Shown here: positions 48,301 to 56,996 of the stretch, in pieces
Position numbering within the stretch: the stretch's first letter is position 1
How the letters are laid out: every line of letters begins with the position of its first letter
Notes under the pieces: generated by a model
Databases searched by the model: none
What the model saw: the letters and a program-made list of their open reading frames with translations, nothing else
What the model was told of the DNA's origin: nothing
Assembly: GCF_003971255.1 (NCBI RefSeq)
Contig: NZ_CP034660.1
Coordinates: forward strand, 4,402,001-4,466,000
Reading direction: 5' to 3'
Length of the DNA stretch: 64,000 nucleotides
Source: Colwellia sp. Arc7-635
GTDB lineage: Bacteria; Pseudomonadota; Gammaproteobacteria; Enterobacterales; Alteromonadaceae
Program-made: the position numbers and the translations under genes

Positions 48301-48657
48301 ATGAAAAAATTATTGATCTTAATCGTGGCTGGTGCGTTATATTTTCATTTTTATCCAAATGAAGAATTAAACCACTGGTTAGGTGAACAAAAAGCAGCCG
48401 TGCTTGGTTACTTTTCTGAAGCAACTGATACGCAAGTACGGTTAAATTCAAATAAAGTCTATAAAGACTTATCACGCAACTTCGCTTCATTTAATAGCCA
48501 AGAACAACAATATGTCGCAGAAATAACCGCGAGTCGTGAAACCGTAAAAAGCTTCTATCAGCAACACTGTATAAATAAAAAACAAACGCCAAAATTACAA
48601 CGTGATAATTTAAGCAAAGTTTGCCAAACAATTAATCAGTACAGCAGCTTGTTATAA
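48301..48657 (+). CDS. Small membrane-anchored hypothetical protein
   Basis: The 118-residue product starts with a membrane anchor (KKLLILIVAGALYFHFYP). A soluble, helical, Lys/Gln-rich domain follows, with two Cys (HCIN, VCQT) that could pair outside the cytoplasm. No family is recognised. ATG 48301 is preferred over 48262 because AGGCAGGG lies directly before it. It is divergent from ccoG and convergent with the hut genes. Confidence 0.6.
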   Translation: MKKLLILIVAGALYFHFYPNEELNHWLGEQKAAVLGYFSEATDTQVRLNSNKVYKDLSRNFASFNSQEQQYVAEITASRETVKSFYQQHCINKKQTPKLQRDNLSKVCQTINQYSSLL

Positions 48658-48687
48658 AAGAAGACTAGAACCTATTATGTTCAAGGG

Positions 48688-48724
48688 AAAACATCGATGA
48701 GCAACGGATACGCTATCGATGTTT
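48688..48724. terminator. Hairpin between convergent genes
   Basis: AAAACATCGAT and ATCGATGTTTT form an 11-bp stem with a 15-base loop between the small membrane-protein gene and hutF. A and T runs on the arms would suit both strands. Confidence 0.6.
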
Positions 48725-48782
48725 TAACACTAACAATGGGCTTAGACTGGAAATAAAGGAAGTATTGAGCAAATACTGTTGA

Positions 48783-50146
48783 TCAAGAATTTAAATTAAC
48801 TAGTAATTCAGCAAAGCTATCCGCGCTTGCCGCTTCCAAAGGATGTTGGCCATCACGAATGACCCAAGTACCATTGACCATCACATCAACCACAAGATTA
48901 TGCCGACTAGCAAAAATCACGCTATCAAGTAAATGAGCATCATCATGAGCATATAAGCGCAATTGACTATCGTCTAAGACAAGTAAATCAGCTTGTTTTC
49001 CTATTGCTAAGGAGCCTGTATTGCTATTGGTACTTTGCGCACCACCAGTCGCTGCTTTTTGCCACAAGTTCATTCCAACAGATTTTTGCTCACTTGTCGC
49101 TAGCATAGCTCTTTGCTGCTTGCTTAAGCGCTGCACATATTCAAGCCAACGCAGTTCTTCGATTGGATTAACGGAAATATGACTATCAGAACCAATCGCG
49201 AAAGTACCATTTTCCGCCAAAAATTCATCCGTTGGAAAGATACCATCACCTAAATTTGCTTCCGTTGTCGGACAAATACCGGCGATAGCCTGAGTCGCGA
49301 TAATACCTTTACGCTCATTTTCATCAATATGTGTTGCATGAATTAAACACCAATGCTTGTCTAAATCAGCATTATTGAGCAGCCATTGCACCGGTCGTTG
49401 ACCATAGTGAGCTAAGCAGTCTTGCACTTCTTTTTGCTGCTCAGCAATATGAATATGAATAGGGGCTTGTGGATCAAGCGATCTAACATGAGCAACCGCG
49501 GCTAATAAAGAACTTTTATCTACGGCTCGCAGCGAATGTGGTGCAATACCTATATTGGTATTCGCTTGTCGCTTAGTCATAGCAAAGCATTCGCTCACTA
49601 AGTCATTAAATTGTTCAACTGAGTTAATAAAGCGCTTTTGACCATCGCTAGGGCTTGGCTGTCGAAACCACTAAACCTATACAACACAGGTAAAAGCGTT
49701 AAACCAATACCTGATTGCTGCGCAGCAGCAAAAATAGCTTCCGCCATGGCAGATAATTCAGCATAGTTTTCACCATTAATATCATGATGAAGATAGTGAA
49801 ATTCAGCAACTCGGGTGTAACCCATTTTCAGCATTTCAATATACAGTTGCTTAGCGATCACTTGCGCGTCTTGTGAAGTTAACTGGCCCAAAAACTTGTA
49901 CATAATATTACGCCAAGTCCAAAAGCTGTCTTGTCCTTCACTGCCCTGCTCACTAAAGCCAGCGAAAGCACGTTGAAAAGCATGCGAATGACAATTCACC
50001 ATGCCAGGGATAATGACGCCCTTTGCACGTTCAGCACCTGCAGAATAGCCCTCGCTAATATCAGTAATAACGCCTTGTTCTATGGTCAGGGTTTTATTGT
50101 TTTCCCAACCGGTGGCTAGCAATATTTTTTTAGCAAAAAGTTTCAT
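48783..50146 (-). pseudogene. hutF: Formimidoylglutamate deiminase, interrupted by a frameshift
   Basis: HutF turns formiminoglutamate into formylglutamate in histidine breakdown. Two frames cover it. 50146-49598 encodes the first 182 residues (IIPGMVNCHSHAFQRAFAGF with the metal His pair, TRVAEFHYLHHD). 49598-48783 encodes the remainder (IAPHSLRAVD, CLIHATHIDENE, GSDSHISVNPIEELRWLEY). The break lies at about 49651-49653. There the coding strand reads GCCCTAGCGATGG. One extra C would give A-P-S-D-G-Q-K-R-F-I-N, the family sequence, and restore one chain of about 455 residues. It is a one-base deletion in a C run or a sequencing error. It lies 12 bp downstream of hutG. Confidence 0.85.
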
Positions 50147-50158
50147 GACTACACTCCA

Positions 50159-50956
50159 TCATTTATTAGCATTTTTTAAAGCAAAACTGATTAAGGTGCT
50201 GACTAACGCTGCTAACTTCGGCTGAACTTGCAATGCCAAACTCTCGTTATAGGCCATTGCTTGCTCATTCATATAAGTACGTTGTGATAGCTCAAGCTGA
50301 ACAGCATGAAAACCCTGTTCAGGCTGACCAAATGCTCGCGTAATATATCCGCCTTTAAATCGGCCATTACATACCATAGTGTAAGGTGCGTAATCTAAGT
50401 CTGCCAAAGCTGAAATAAGCTCTGGATCACAGCTTTTTCCGTCAGCAGAGCCAAAGTTAAAGTCTGGCAGTTGGCCTTCAAAGAATCGCGGTACCTCTGA
50501 GCGAATAGAGTGTGCTTCAAGTAATACAGCTTGACCAAACTCAGCTTTTATCGCCTGCATGGTTGATGCTAGAGCCTGATGATAAGGCTGCCAATAGCGT
50601 TCAACACGCTCAGATATTTGCTTTGCACTAGGCACACAACCGGCTTGATATAGTGGTGATAAATCGAATGCCGTGGTAGGGCATAGTTCAGTATTATTTG
50701 CCCCGGGATATAAATCGACACCATCAGGATCACGATTCAAGTCAACCACATAACGACTATATTTTGGAATTAATATATAAGCACCAAGCTCTAAAGCAAA
50801 AGCATATAAACGATTCATATACCAATCAGTATCTGCTACTTCATGTCCTTTAGGAGTCATTATTGCGGCAATATCACTGGGTAATGCTTCACCATTGTGT
50901 GGCATGCTGATCAATAAAGGCACTGTACCTTTAATTAGGGTGTAACTGTTTGACAT
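50159..50956 (-). CDS. hutG: N-formylglutamate deformylase
   Basis: HutG (FGase family) hydrolyses N-formylglutamate to glutamate and formate, the last step of the five-step Hut pathway. The 265-residue product has VPLLISMPHNGEALP, ADTDWYMNRLYAFA, YSRYVVDLNRDPDG, and LLEAHSIRSEVPRFFEGQLPDFNFG, typical for the family. It precedes hutF with 12 bp between them on the same strand, so both would be one transcript. No hutH, hutU or hutI is in the window. Confidence 0.92.
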   Translation of the reverse strand: MSNSYTLIKGTVPLLISMPHNGEALPSDIAAIMTPKGHEVADTDWYMNRLYAFALELGAYILIPKYSRYVVDLNRDPDGVDLYPGANNTELCPTTAFDLSPLYQAGCVPSAKQISERVERYWQPYHQALASTMQAIKAEFGQAVLLEAHSIRSEVPRFFEGQLPDFNFGSADGKSCDPELISALADLDYAPYTMVCNGRFKGGYITRAFGQPEQGFHAVQLELSQRTYMNEQAMAYNESLALQVQPKLAALVSTLISFALKNANK

Positions 50957-51259
50957 TTAACTCTCTCAAATTGTATATACAACTTCATTAAAGCTAATTT
51001 ACCACTTCATCCCTAAAACAGGAAATCATTTCTATTTATCAGGTCACATTCATCTCATTATTTACTGATGACGGAGAATTAAAGTTCTGCTTGTTTTATT
51101 AAACTAAAACACTAAACTCTTAAACGAGTTCAAATCTCATCAATCTATTTTATCAATCATCAAGTTCAATATTAATCACTTTATTAAATGTTATAACTAT
51201 TGAATAATAGCGACATATTCAGCAACAACATTATTCTAGAAACTATCAACGGAGCCATT
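50957..51259. other. Intergenic region between hutG and the peroxiredoxin gene
   Basis: A divergent AT-rich gap with no gene or strong fold. An in-frame ATG at 51200 is not used because the start at 51260 fits the family and has GGAG before it. No OxyR-type site was recognised. Confidence 0.4.
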
Positions 51260-51988
51260 ATGTTAGAAAACAAAGAACAACAAAAAGTCCCTAATGTTAC
51301 TTTTACATTGCGCGCTAATGACGAGTGGACAACACGTAGTAGTGACGAAATTTTCACTAATAAAACTGTTGTTGTCTTTTCACTACCCGGTGCATTTACA
51401 CCAACGTGTTCGTCTTCGCATTTACCACGTTATAACGAATTAGCACCAACACTATTCAAAAATGGCGTTGATGAAATAATTTGTATGTCAGTTAACGATA
51501 CTTTCGTCATGAATGCATGGGCACAAGATCAAGATGCCGATAACATTAGCTTTATTCCAGACGGCAACGGTGAATTTACAGATGCCATGGGTATGTTAGT
51601 AGATAAAGCAGACATTGGTTTCGGCAAACGCAGCTGGCGTTATGCGATGCTAGTTAAAAATGGCATCATTGAAAAAATGTTTATCGAACCAGACGTAGCA
51701 GGCGACCCATTTGAGGTTTCTGATGCCGACACTATGCTGAACCATATTAATCCTTCAGCTTGTCAAACTTCAGCTGTGATGGTTTTTAGCAAGCCTACTT
51801 GCCCATTTTGTAAAAAAGCAAAGGCACTATTAACAGAGAAAGGTTTAACGTTTGAAGAATTGGAAGTTGGCAAAGATGTTAACTTAACCATGTTTAAAGC
51901 GATAACCAATGCCGATACCGTGCCTCAAGTATTTATCGACGGTAAACATATTGGTGGTAGTGAAGCACTAGCAGCACATTTCAGTTAA
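51260..51988 (+). CDS. Hybrid peroxiredoxin-glutaredoxin (Prx5 type)
   Basis: The 242-residue product joins a Prx5-type peroxiredoxin (SLPGAFTPTCSSSHLPRYNE with the peroxidatic Cys near residue 50, then WAQDQDADNISFIPDGNGEFT) to a C-terminal glutaredoxin (FSKPTCPFCKKAKALL, near residue 180, and DTVPQVFIDGKHIGG). It reduces peroxides with glutathione in one chain; the Haemophilus hybrid has 241 residues. ATG 51260 follows GGAG. A terminator lies 40 bp after the stop. Confidence 0.95.
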   Translation: MLENKEQQKVPNVTFTLRANDEWTTRSSDEIFTNKTVVVFSLPGAFTPTCSSSHLPRYNELAPTLFKNGVDEIICMSVNDTFVMNAWAQDQDADNISFIPDGNGEFTDAMGMLVDKADIGFGKRSWRYAMLVKNGIIEKMFIEPDVAGDPFEVSDADTMLNHINPSACQTSAVMVFSKPTCPFCKKAKALLTEKGLTFEELEVGKDVNLTMFKAITNADTVPQVFIDGKHIGGSEALAAHFS

Positions 51989-52029
51989 TATTTTATGACT
52001 GTAATCAGCCGCCTTTGGGCTGAAGCATT

Positions 52030-52058
52030 AAAAAACGACACTTTATGTGTCGTTTTTT
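52030..52058 (+). terminator. Terminator of the peroxiredoxin-glutaredoxin gene
   Basis: AAAAAACGACAC and GTGTCGTTTTTT form a 12-bp stem with a TTTAT loop. Confidence 0.92.
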
Positions 52059-52103
52059 GTTATTAGCTCTCAACTAACGGGTGTAATGAATCCCGTTGGT
52101 ATT

Positions 52104-52263
52104 ATACCAAATGTAATAAGTTATCGATCAATTTTAAGCGAGGGTAAATTTTCAAGAATAAGGCGCTTGATTGAGCAATAGCTAGCTATTGTGATTGAAA
52201 GCAACGCAGTTATTGGAGATTTAAACAGCCTTAAAATGATCAATTGTTTATTTCAATTGGTAT
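52104..52263. repeat. Palindromic intergenic repeat, copy 3 (160 bp)
   Basis: It starts ATACCAAATGTAATAAG and ends TTCAATTGGTAT. Its outer 65 and 90 bases are nearly identical to copy 2 at 28358-28566, which carries 49 extra bases in the middle. Inner arms CGATCAATTTTAAG and CTTAAAATGATCAA face each other. It lies after the peroxiredoxin terminator. Confidence 0.85.
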
Positions 52264-52312
52264 TAGTTAACATCATAATAGAGTGGCAGCTAATATCACT
52301 GAGGCTAAAAAT

Positions 52313-52555
52313 ATGGTTCACCAACCCTACAAGCCATTACACGGGTTAACGTGAAAAGTTATTGTGACACAATTAATGGAGCATTTTGATTTTGACTTGC
52401 TTGGTAAAGAAATAAAAATCCGCTGTTTTACCGATGATCCAAGCATCAACTCCAGCTTAAAATTTCTCAGAAAAACACCATGGGCACGTGAAAAAGTTGA
52501 AGCACTTTATATTCATCACAAAACTAAGTTTAGTAATGACAGCGAGACGGTTTGA
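52313..52555 (+). pseudogene. VF530-family DNA-binding protein with in-frame stop
   Basis: Read from ATG 52313 the frame gives MVHQPYKPLHGLT, then a TGA at 52352-52354, then KVIVTQLMEHFDFDLLGKEI and IRCFTDDPSINSSLKFLRKTPWAREKVEALY. Family members run without a break as NPLHG(V/I)TLE..L..LVEH, so TGA stands where Leu is usual. A GTG at 52364 could restart a 63-residue product holding most of the domain. The family has a compact DNA-binding fold with unknown role. The gene is either broken by a point mutation or translated from the internal start. Confidence 0.75.
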
Positions 52556-52643
52556 AATAGCCTTAACATATAGCACAATAGTCTTTATCAACACGCTAGA
52601 AAATGGCAGACTGCTTGAATACATTCATCAGAATTCCTAGCAC

Positions 52644-53504
52644 ATGAAAAACACCCATCATTATATTCTTACTTGGCAGTGCCCTGATACTTCAGGTGTG
52701 TTGGCAAAAGTCAGCCAAAGCTTATTCGAACATGGCGCATTTATTACTGAAACCAGTCAATACAGTGACCCCTACACAGATACTTTTTTTTCCCGTATTG
52801 CTTTTGATGATCGAGAACTAACCGTTAGTTTTGATGAATTCAGTCAAGCGATTGATTTACTAGCAAAGCCACTGAACATGGACTATCAATTACGAGAAAA
52901 AGAAAACTTTCCAAATATTGTTATTGCTGTTTCTAAAGACGACCATTGCCTAGTATCACTATTAACAAAATGGAAAGCAGGTGTGTTACCGGTTAATATC
53001 GTCGCGATCACTTCAAATCATTTAGACTGCCAAGCGCTTGCTCAATGGCATAATGTGCCTTTTCATCATTTACCCGTTAATAAAGAAAACAAAGCGCAGC
53101 AAGAACAAGCGCTGTTAGATATTTATCAGCAATACAAAGGTGACTTACTGGTACTTGCCCGCTATATGCAAATATTATCGGACGATCTTTGTCATAGTTT
53201 ACGTGGTCAGGCGATTAATATTCACCATTCATTTTTACCTAGTTTTAAAGGCGCGAAGCCTTATCATCAAGCCCATAAACGTGGTGTTAAAATTATTGGC
53301 GCTACAGCGCATTATGTTACCGCTGATCTTGATGAAGGACCTATTATTGTTCAAGAAGTCAAACCGATTAATCACACTTTTACTATCCAACAAATGGTTC
53401 ACCTGGGTCATGATCTAGAAGCAACCGCCTTGTGCCATGCAGTAAAATTACATGCCGAACAGCGTATTTGTATCAACAAAGATAAAACCGTTATTTTAAG
53501 TTAA
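52644..53504 (+). CDS. purU: Formyltetrahydrofolate deformylase
   Basis: PurU hydrolyses 10-formyltetrahydrofolate to formate, which feeds PurT and balances one-carbon pools. The 286-residue product has an N-terminal ACT domain (ILTWQCPDTSGVLAKVSQSL) and a formyltransferase-like domain with NIHHSFLPSFKGAKPYHQA, then GATAHYVTADLDEGPII, which hold the catalytic Asn/His/Asp. The length is near that of E. coli PurU (280). It is the first gene after the VF530 remnant on the same strand. Confidence 0.95.
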   Translation: MKNTHHYILTWQCPDTSGVLAKVSQSLFEHGAFITETSQYSDPYTDTFFSRIAFDDRELTVSFDEFSQAIDLLAKPLNMDYQLREKENFPNIVIAVSKDDHCLVSLLTKWKAGVLPVNIVAITSNHLDCQALAQWHNVPFHHLPVNKENKAQQEQALLDIYQQYKGDLLVLARYMQILSDDLCHSLRGQAINIHHSFLPSFKGAKPYHQAHKRGVKIIGATAHYVTADLDEGPIIVQEVKPINHTFTIQQMVHLGHDLEATALCHAVKLHAEQRICINKDKTVILS

Positions 53505-53607
53505 ATCTTCTTAGAAAATCAGCCGCTAAGGCTTATTTTCAAGCTGTTTTATTAAGTTAACTCTGCTACATTGGAGCACAAATACCTCATCAACATTTGT
53601 GTTCCCT

Positions 53608-55395
53608 ATGATCCAATATCAAATTTCTCCACTTAACCCAAATAGTCACTTATTTGAGGTTATATTGTCATTTAGCAGCGTTGCAGGTGAAAACTACACC
53701 TTATCATTACCCGCTTGGTTACCTGGTAGTTATATGATTCGTGATTTTGCCAAAAACATCACAGAAATCAACGCACTTGATGGTAATAAGCAATCGATTG
53801 AACTCGAAAAAGTTGATAAGCAAACTTGGTCATTGCAAGCAACTGATGCACAAGTAGAAGTACGTTATCAAATTTTTGCCTTTGATCTCTCTGTTCGTAC
53901 CGCTTACCTTGACAGCCAACGTGGTTTTTTCAATGGCAGTTCTACCTTTTTACAGGTGCAAGAATTAAACGACTTACCATGTCAGCTGACTATTCAGCCT
54001 TCAACGCTAGCAGCTCATAGCAAATGGCGAGTAGCGACCGGCTTAACAAGAGCTAAAACAACAGAAAAGTATCAATTTGGCCAATATATTGCTGATAATT
54101 ACCAACACCTAATTGACTGCCCTGTTGCGATCGGTGAATTTGACAGTACTGAATTTACCGTCGAAGGAGTCGTGCATCATTTAGTATTTACCAGTAAACA
54201 CTATGGCGATACCCAACGTTTAGCGGCAGATGTTAGCGCTTTATGCCAACACCACATTAACTTATTTGGTGAAGCTCCTTTCAAAGAATACTGGTTCATC
54301 ACACATTTATTAGCCAATGGCTTTGGCGGTTTAGAGCATAAAAACTCGACCATTTTACAAGCCAGTCGTTTCGACTTACCTAACCCACATCAACCCACAG
54401 CAGAGCGACATGAAAACTATAAAACGTTTTTAAGCTTATGCTCACATGAATATTTTCATGCTTGGAATGTCTGTCGCATCAAGCCAAAAGAATTTGTTCC
54501 TTACAACTTAAAGCAAGAAAGCTATACCAAACAGCTCTGGGCCTTTGAGGGAATTACCTCTTACTACGACGACTTTTCGCTCTATCGTACAGGTTTGATT
54601 AACTTCGAAGAATATCTAGCAATATTAGCGAAAACGGCGACACGAGTATATCGAGGTAAAGGAGAGTTAAAACAAAGTATTACCGCCTCAAGTTTCGATG
54701 CTTGGACCAAGTTCTATCAACAAGGTCCTGATGCCATTAATAACATTGTCAGCTACTACGCCAAAGGCGCTTTAATTGCATTATGGTTAGATTTAACCAT
54801 TCGTAGTAAATCGAACAATCAATACAGCTTAGATACTTTAATGCGAGAATTATGGATCCACTTTGGCCGTACAAGTGTTGGCACCAGTGAAGATGACTTT
54901 ATTAATATTGCTAATATTTTATGCGCTGAAGACATTTCATCAAGCTTTAAACATCATTTGTATAGTAATGAACGTATTGACTTAACCGCTGAATTAGCAA
55001 GCTACGGTGTTGAACTGAACAAACAAAAATTCAAGAAATTAAACAGTTTAGAGACGACATCAGCAACACATTATCACGGGTACTTAGGTGCGCAATATAA
55101 AGCACAGGCCTTAGGCTTGAACATTACCCAAGTACTCGAAGGCTCACCTGCCGCCAAAGCAGGTTTAGCGGTAAATGATACGCTTATTGCTGTCGATAAA
55201 ATGAAAGTAACAGAGCCATCTATACAAGCCCTATTTGATCATCTGACTGTAGGTAGTTCAATAACTTGTGATTTCTTTCGTGATGATCAACTACTCACGA
55301 CAACACTAGACATTATTGACTCGCCACTAACCGGTGTTGCTTTCACTGTGGTCGATAATAATTTAGTGAAAAACTGGCAAGCTATTATTCAGTAA
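53608..55395 (+). CDS. M61-family glycyl aminopeptidase with PDZ domain
   Basis: The 595-residue protein has an N-terminal beta domain (LSLPAWLPGSYMIRDFAKN), the GGLEHKNST loop, and the zinc motif HEYFHAWN near residue 280 with a downstream Glu in WAFEGITSYYDD. A PDZ domain (about 500-580) contains YLGAQYKA and SPAAKAGLAVNDTLIAVD. M61 peptidases remove N-terminal Gly and Ala; no signal peptide is visible, so it is cytoplasmic. ATG 53608 is the first ATG; the GTG at 53599 adds three residues. Confidence 0.92.
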   Translation: MIQYQISPLNPNSHLFEVILSFSSVAGENYTLSLPAWLPGSYMIRDFAKNITEINALDGNKQSIELEKVDKQTWSLQATDAQVEVRYQIFAFDLSVRTAYLDSQRGFFNGSSTFLQVQELNDLPCQLTIQPSTLAAHSKWRVATGLTRAKTTEKYQFGQYIADNYQHLIDCPVAIGEFDSTEFTVEGVVHHLVFTSKHYGDTQRLAADVSALCQHHINLFGEAPFKEYWFITHLLANGFGGLEHKNSTILQASRFDLPNPHQPTAERHENYKTFLSLCSHEYFHAWNVCRIKPKEFVPYNLKQESYTKQLWAFEGITSYYDDFSLYRTGLINFEEYLAILAKTATRVYRGKGELKQSITASSFDAWTKFYQQGPDAINNIVSYYAKGALIALWLDLTIRSKSNNQYSLDTLMRELWIHFGRTSVGTSEDDFINIANILCAEDISSSFKHHLYSNERIDLTAELASYGVELNKQKFKKLNSLETTSATHYHGYLGAQYKAQALGLNITQVLEGSPAAKAGLAVNDTLIAVDKMKVTEPSIQALFDHLTVGSSITCDFFRDDQLLTTTLDIIDSPLTGVAFTVVDNNLVKNWQAIIQ

Positions 55396-55544
55396 TGATT
55401 ATTCGGCTTTGTAAATTAAAGTGTACGTAATTGCTGACAACATTAAGTCATTAAACTAACAGGAAAATTAGGGCGTATTATCGAGTTATGGTAAAAATTA
55501 GCTCATTCGAGATTCGCCCAACTTATAACTTAAGTAATAACATT

Positions 55545-56078
55545 ATGATTAAATTAAAACGCTTCCACCATGTCGCTTATCGATGTAAAGATGCAAAAGA
55601 AACAGTTGATTGGTACAAAAAACATTTAAATATGGAACTCACCGTCGCGATTGCCGAAAACGAAGTACCGTCGACTAAAGCTCCAGATCCTTACATGCAT
55701 ATATTTTTAGATGCGGGTATGGGCAACATTCTGGCCTTTTTTGAGATTCCAAACTCCCCAGACATGGGTCGCGATGAAAACACACCACAATGGGTGCAGC
55801 ACATTGCGTTAGAAGTAGAAGATTTTGATGCTTTAGTGTCAGCAAAAGCTGATTTACAGGCTCATGGCTTAGACGTTTTAGGCCCGGTAAATCATGGCGT
55901 ATTTAAATCTATTTATTTCTTTGATCCTAACGGACATCGTTTAGAGTTAGCAACAAATACCGGTACTGTTGAGCAATATGCAGAACTTAAACGAGTTGCT
56001 CCTTTAATGGTTGAAGAATGGTCAAAAACCAAAAAAGCACCAACACATGCAGCATGGCTGCATCAGCAAGAAGACTAA
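55545..56078 (+). CDS. VOC-superfamily (glyoxalase/dioxygenase-fold) protein
   Basis: The 177-residue product has two VOC half-repeats: RFHHVAYRCKDAKETVDWYKKHLNM and WVQHIALEVEDFDALVSAK, and ends in SIYFFDPNGHRLELATNTG with a metal-binding Glu. His residues near positions 7 and 86 complete the metal site. The specific reaction is unknown; closest look is to extradiol dioxygenase/glyoxalase-type proteins. ATG 55545 gives the family start; ATG 55488 adds 19 unmatched residues. Confidence 0.85.
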   Translation: MIKLKRFHHVAYRCKDAKETVDWYKKHLNMELTVAIAENEVPSTKAPDPYMHIFLDAGMGNILAFFEIPNSPDMGRDENTPQWVQHIALEVEDFDALVSAKADLQAHGLDVLGPVNHGVFKSIYFFDPNGHRLELATNTGTVEQYAELKRVAPLMVEEWSKTKKAPTHAAWLHQQED

Positions 56079-56553
56079 TATCAATTAAGTGTTAGTTAAG
56101 AATAAAATGCTCATTAGAGTAAACAGTATAAGTAGAGATGGTAGATAGAGCATTAGCAATGGTCTGCCATTTCATCACTTATTGTTGAACACTTTCAACC
56201 CCCTTTACTCCCTCCCTATTTTGTTAAATTTCAATTACCGTTCATATTCAGTACCGTATTTAATAGCAAATATGCAAACAATGTGACTAGATATCTACGC
56301 TAAAAAATTAATTTTCATGCTAAAAACAGCATAATGTTACTGGCAAAAAAAAGCTACAGCCCTTACTAACGAAGAGCTTCGTAATTAGAGCAAGATAAAA
56401 CACGGTTATATTTGCCATAAAAATTGTAAGACATTGACCATTACTATTTATGAATAAAAATTAAATTACATTTATTAACAAAAATTTTACATCTAAAAAC
56501 AATGACTTGATGATTATTCTCGATCAGTACAATAATCAAACTAAAAAAATAGC
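56079..56553. other. Intergenic region upstream of the CsrB-like RNA
   Basis: No gene is seen. A TGTAAG half-site at 56425-56430 resembles one arm of the UvrY/GacA site that activates csrB-type genes, about 125 bp before the -35. The other arm is poor. The rest is AT-rich. Confidence 0.45.
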
Positions 56554-56581
56554 TTGATGCTTTATAAAACTCACGTAAAGT
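56554..56581 (+). promoter_or_regulatory. Promoter of the CsrB-like RNA
   Basis: TTGATG (56554-56559) and TAAAGT (56576-56581) are separated by 16 bp. A start near 56588 puts the GCTACTTAAGTAGC hairpin at the 5' end of the RNA. Confidence 0.5.
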
Positions 56582-56583
56582 AT

Positions 56584-56927
56584 GGGTCAGCTACTTAAGT
56601 AGCACTAAACAAAACGGACAATTTTTGCACGGAAAGCAATAAGCGTTTTAAACGCAGGAAACAAATTTAAATAGGGATTGTTTACTAATACTCAGGAAGA
56701 GTACTGAAGAATTTTGCCCAAGCAGGGCATTAAGGATGATCTAAGAAAGTGTCAGGACGACCAATAAAAATAAATTAAGCACGGAAGTGACTATAATAAG
56801 ATTGGAAACTGTCAAATTAACAGGGACTGTAACAAAAGGCTAGGATAGCTATTTAAGAATCGGAACATATATGTTGGCAATTGCCACATTCTTCTCCAAA
56901 AGCGACGTTTTTAACGTCGCTTTTTTT
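56584..56927 (+). ncRNA. csrB: CsrB-like small RNA (CsrA antagonist)
   Basis: About 340 bases without a real reading frame contain some twelve GGA motifs, often as CAGGA, AAGGA, TAGGA or ACGGA. Examples are CAGGAAAC, CAGGAAGAG, AAGGATGA, CAGGACGA, ACGGAAGTG, TTGGAAACTG, TAGGATAGC and CGGAAC. The RNA starts with a perfect GCTACTTAAGTAGC hairpin and ends in AAAGCGACGTT-TTT-AACGTCGCTTT plus a T run (56898-56927). This is the build of CsrB/CsrC RNAs, which bind many CsrA dimers at GGA sites and relieve CsrA repression. The length is near E. coli csrB (369). No homology search was possible, but motif density and ends are convincing. Confidence 0.82.
56898..56927 (+). terminator. Terminator of the CsrB-like RNA
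   Basis: AAAGCGACGTT and AACGTCGCTTT form an 11-bp stem with a TTT loop, followed by a T run. Confidence 0.92.
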
Positions 56928-56996
56928 CTTTCTATCGCTGTTTAGCGTGGAATGTCGTAAAATAGTCTTAATTGTTCATTATTTTAAGTTATTACT

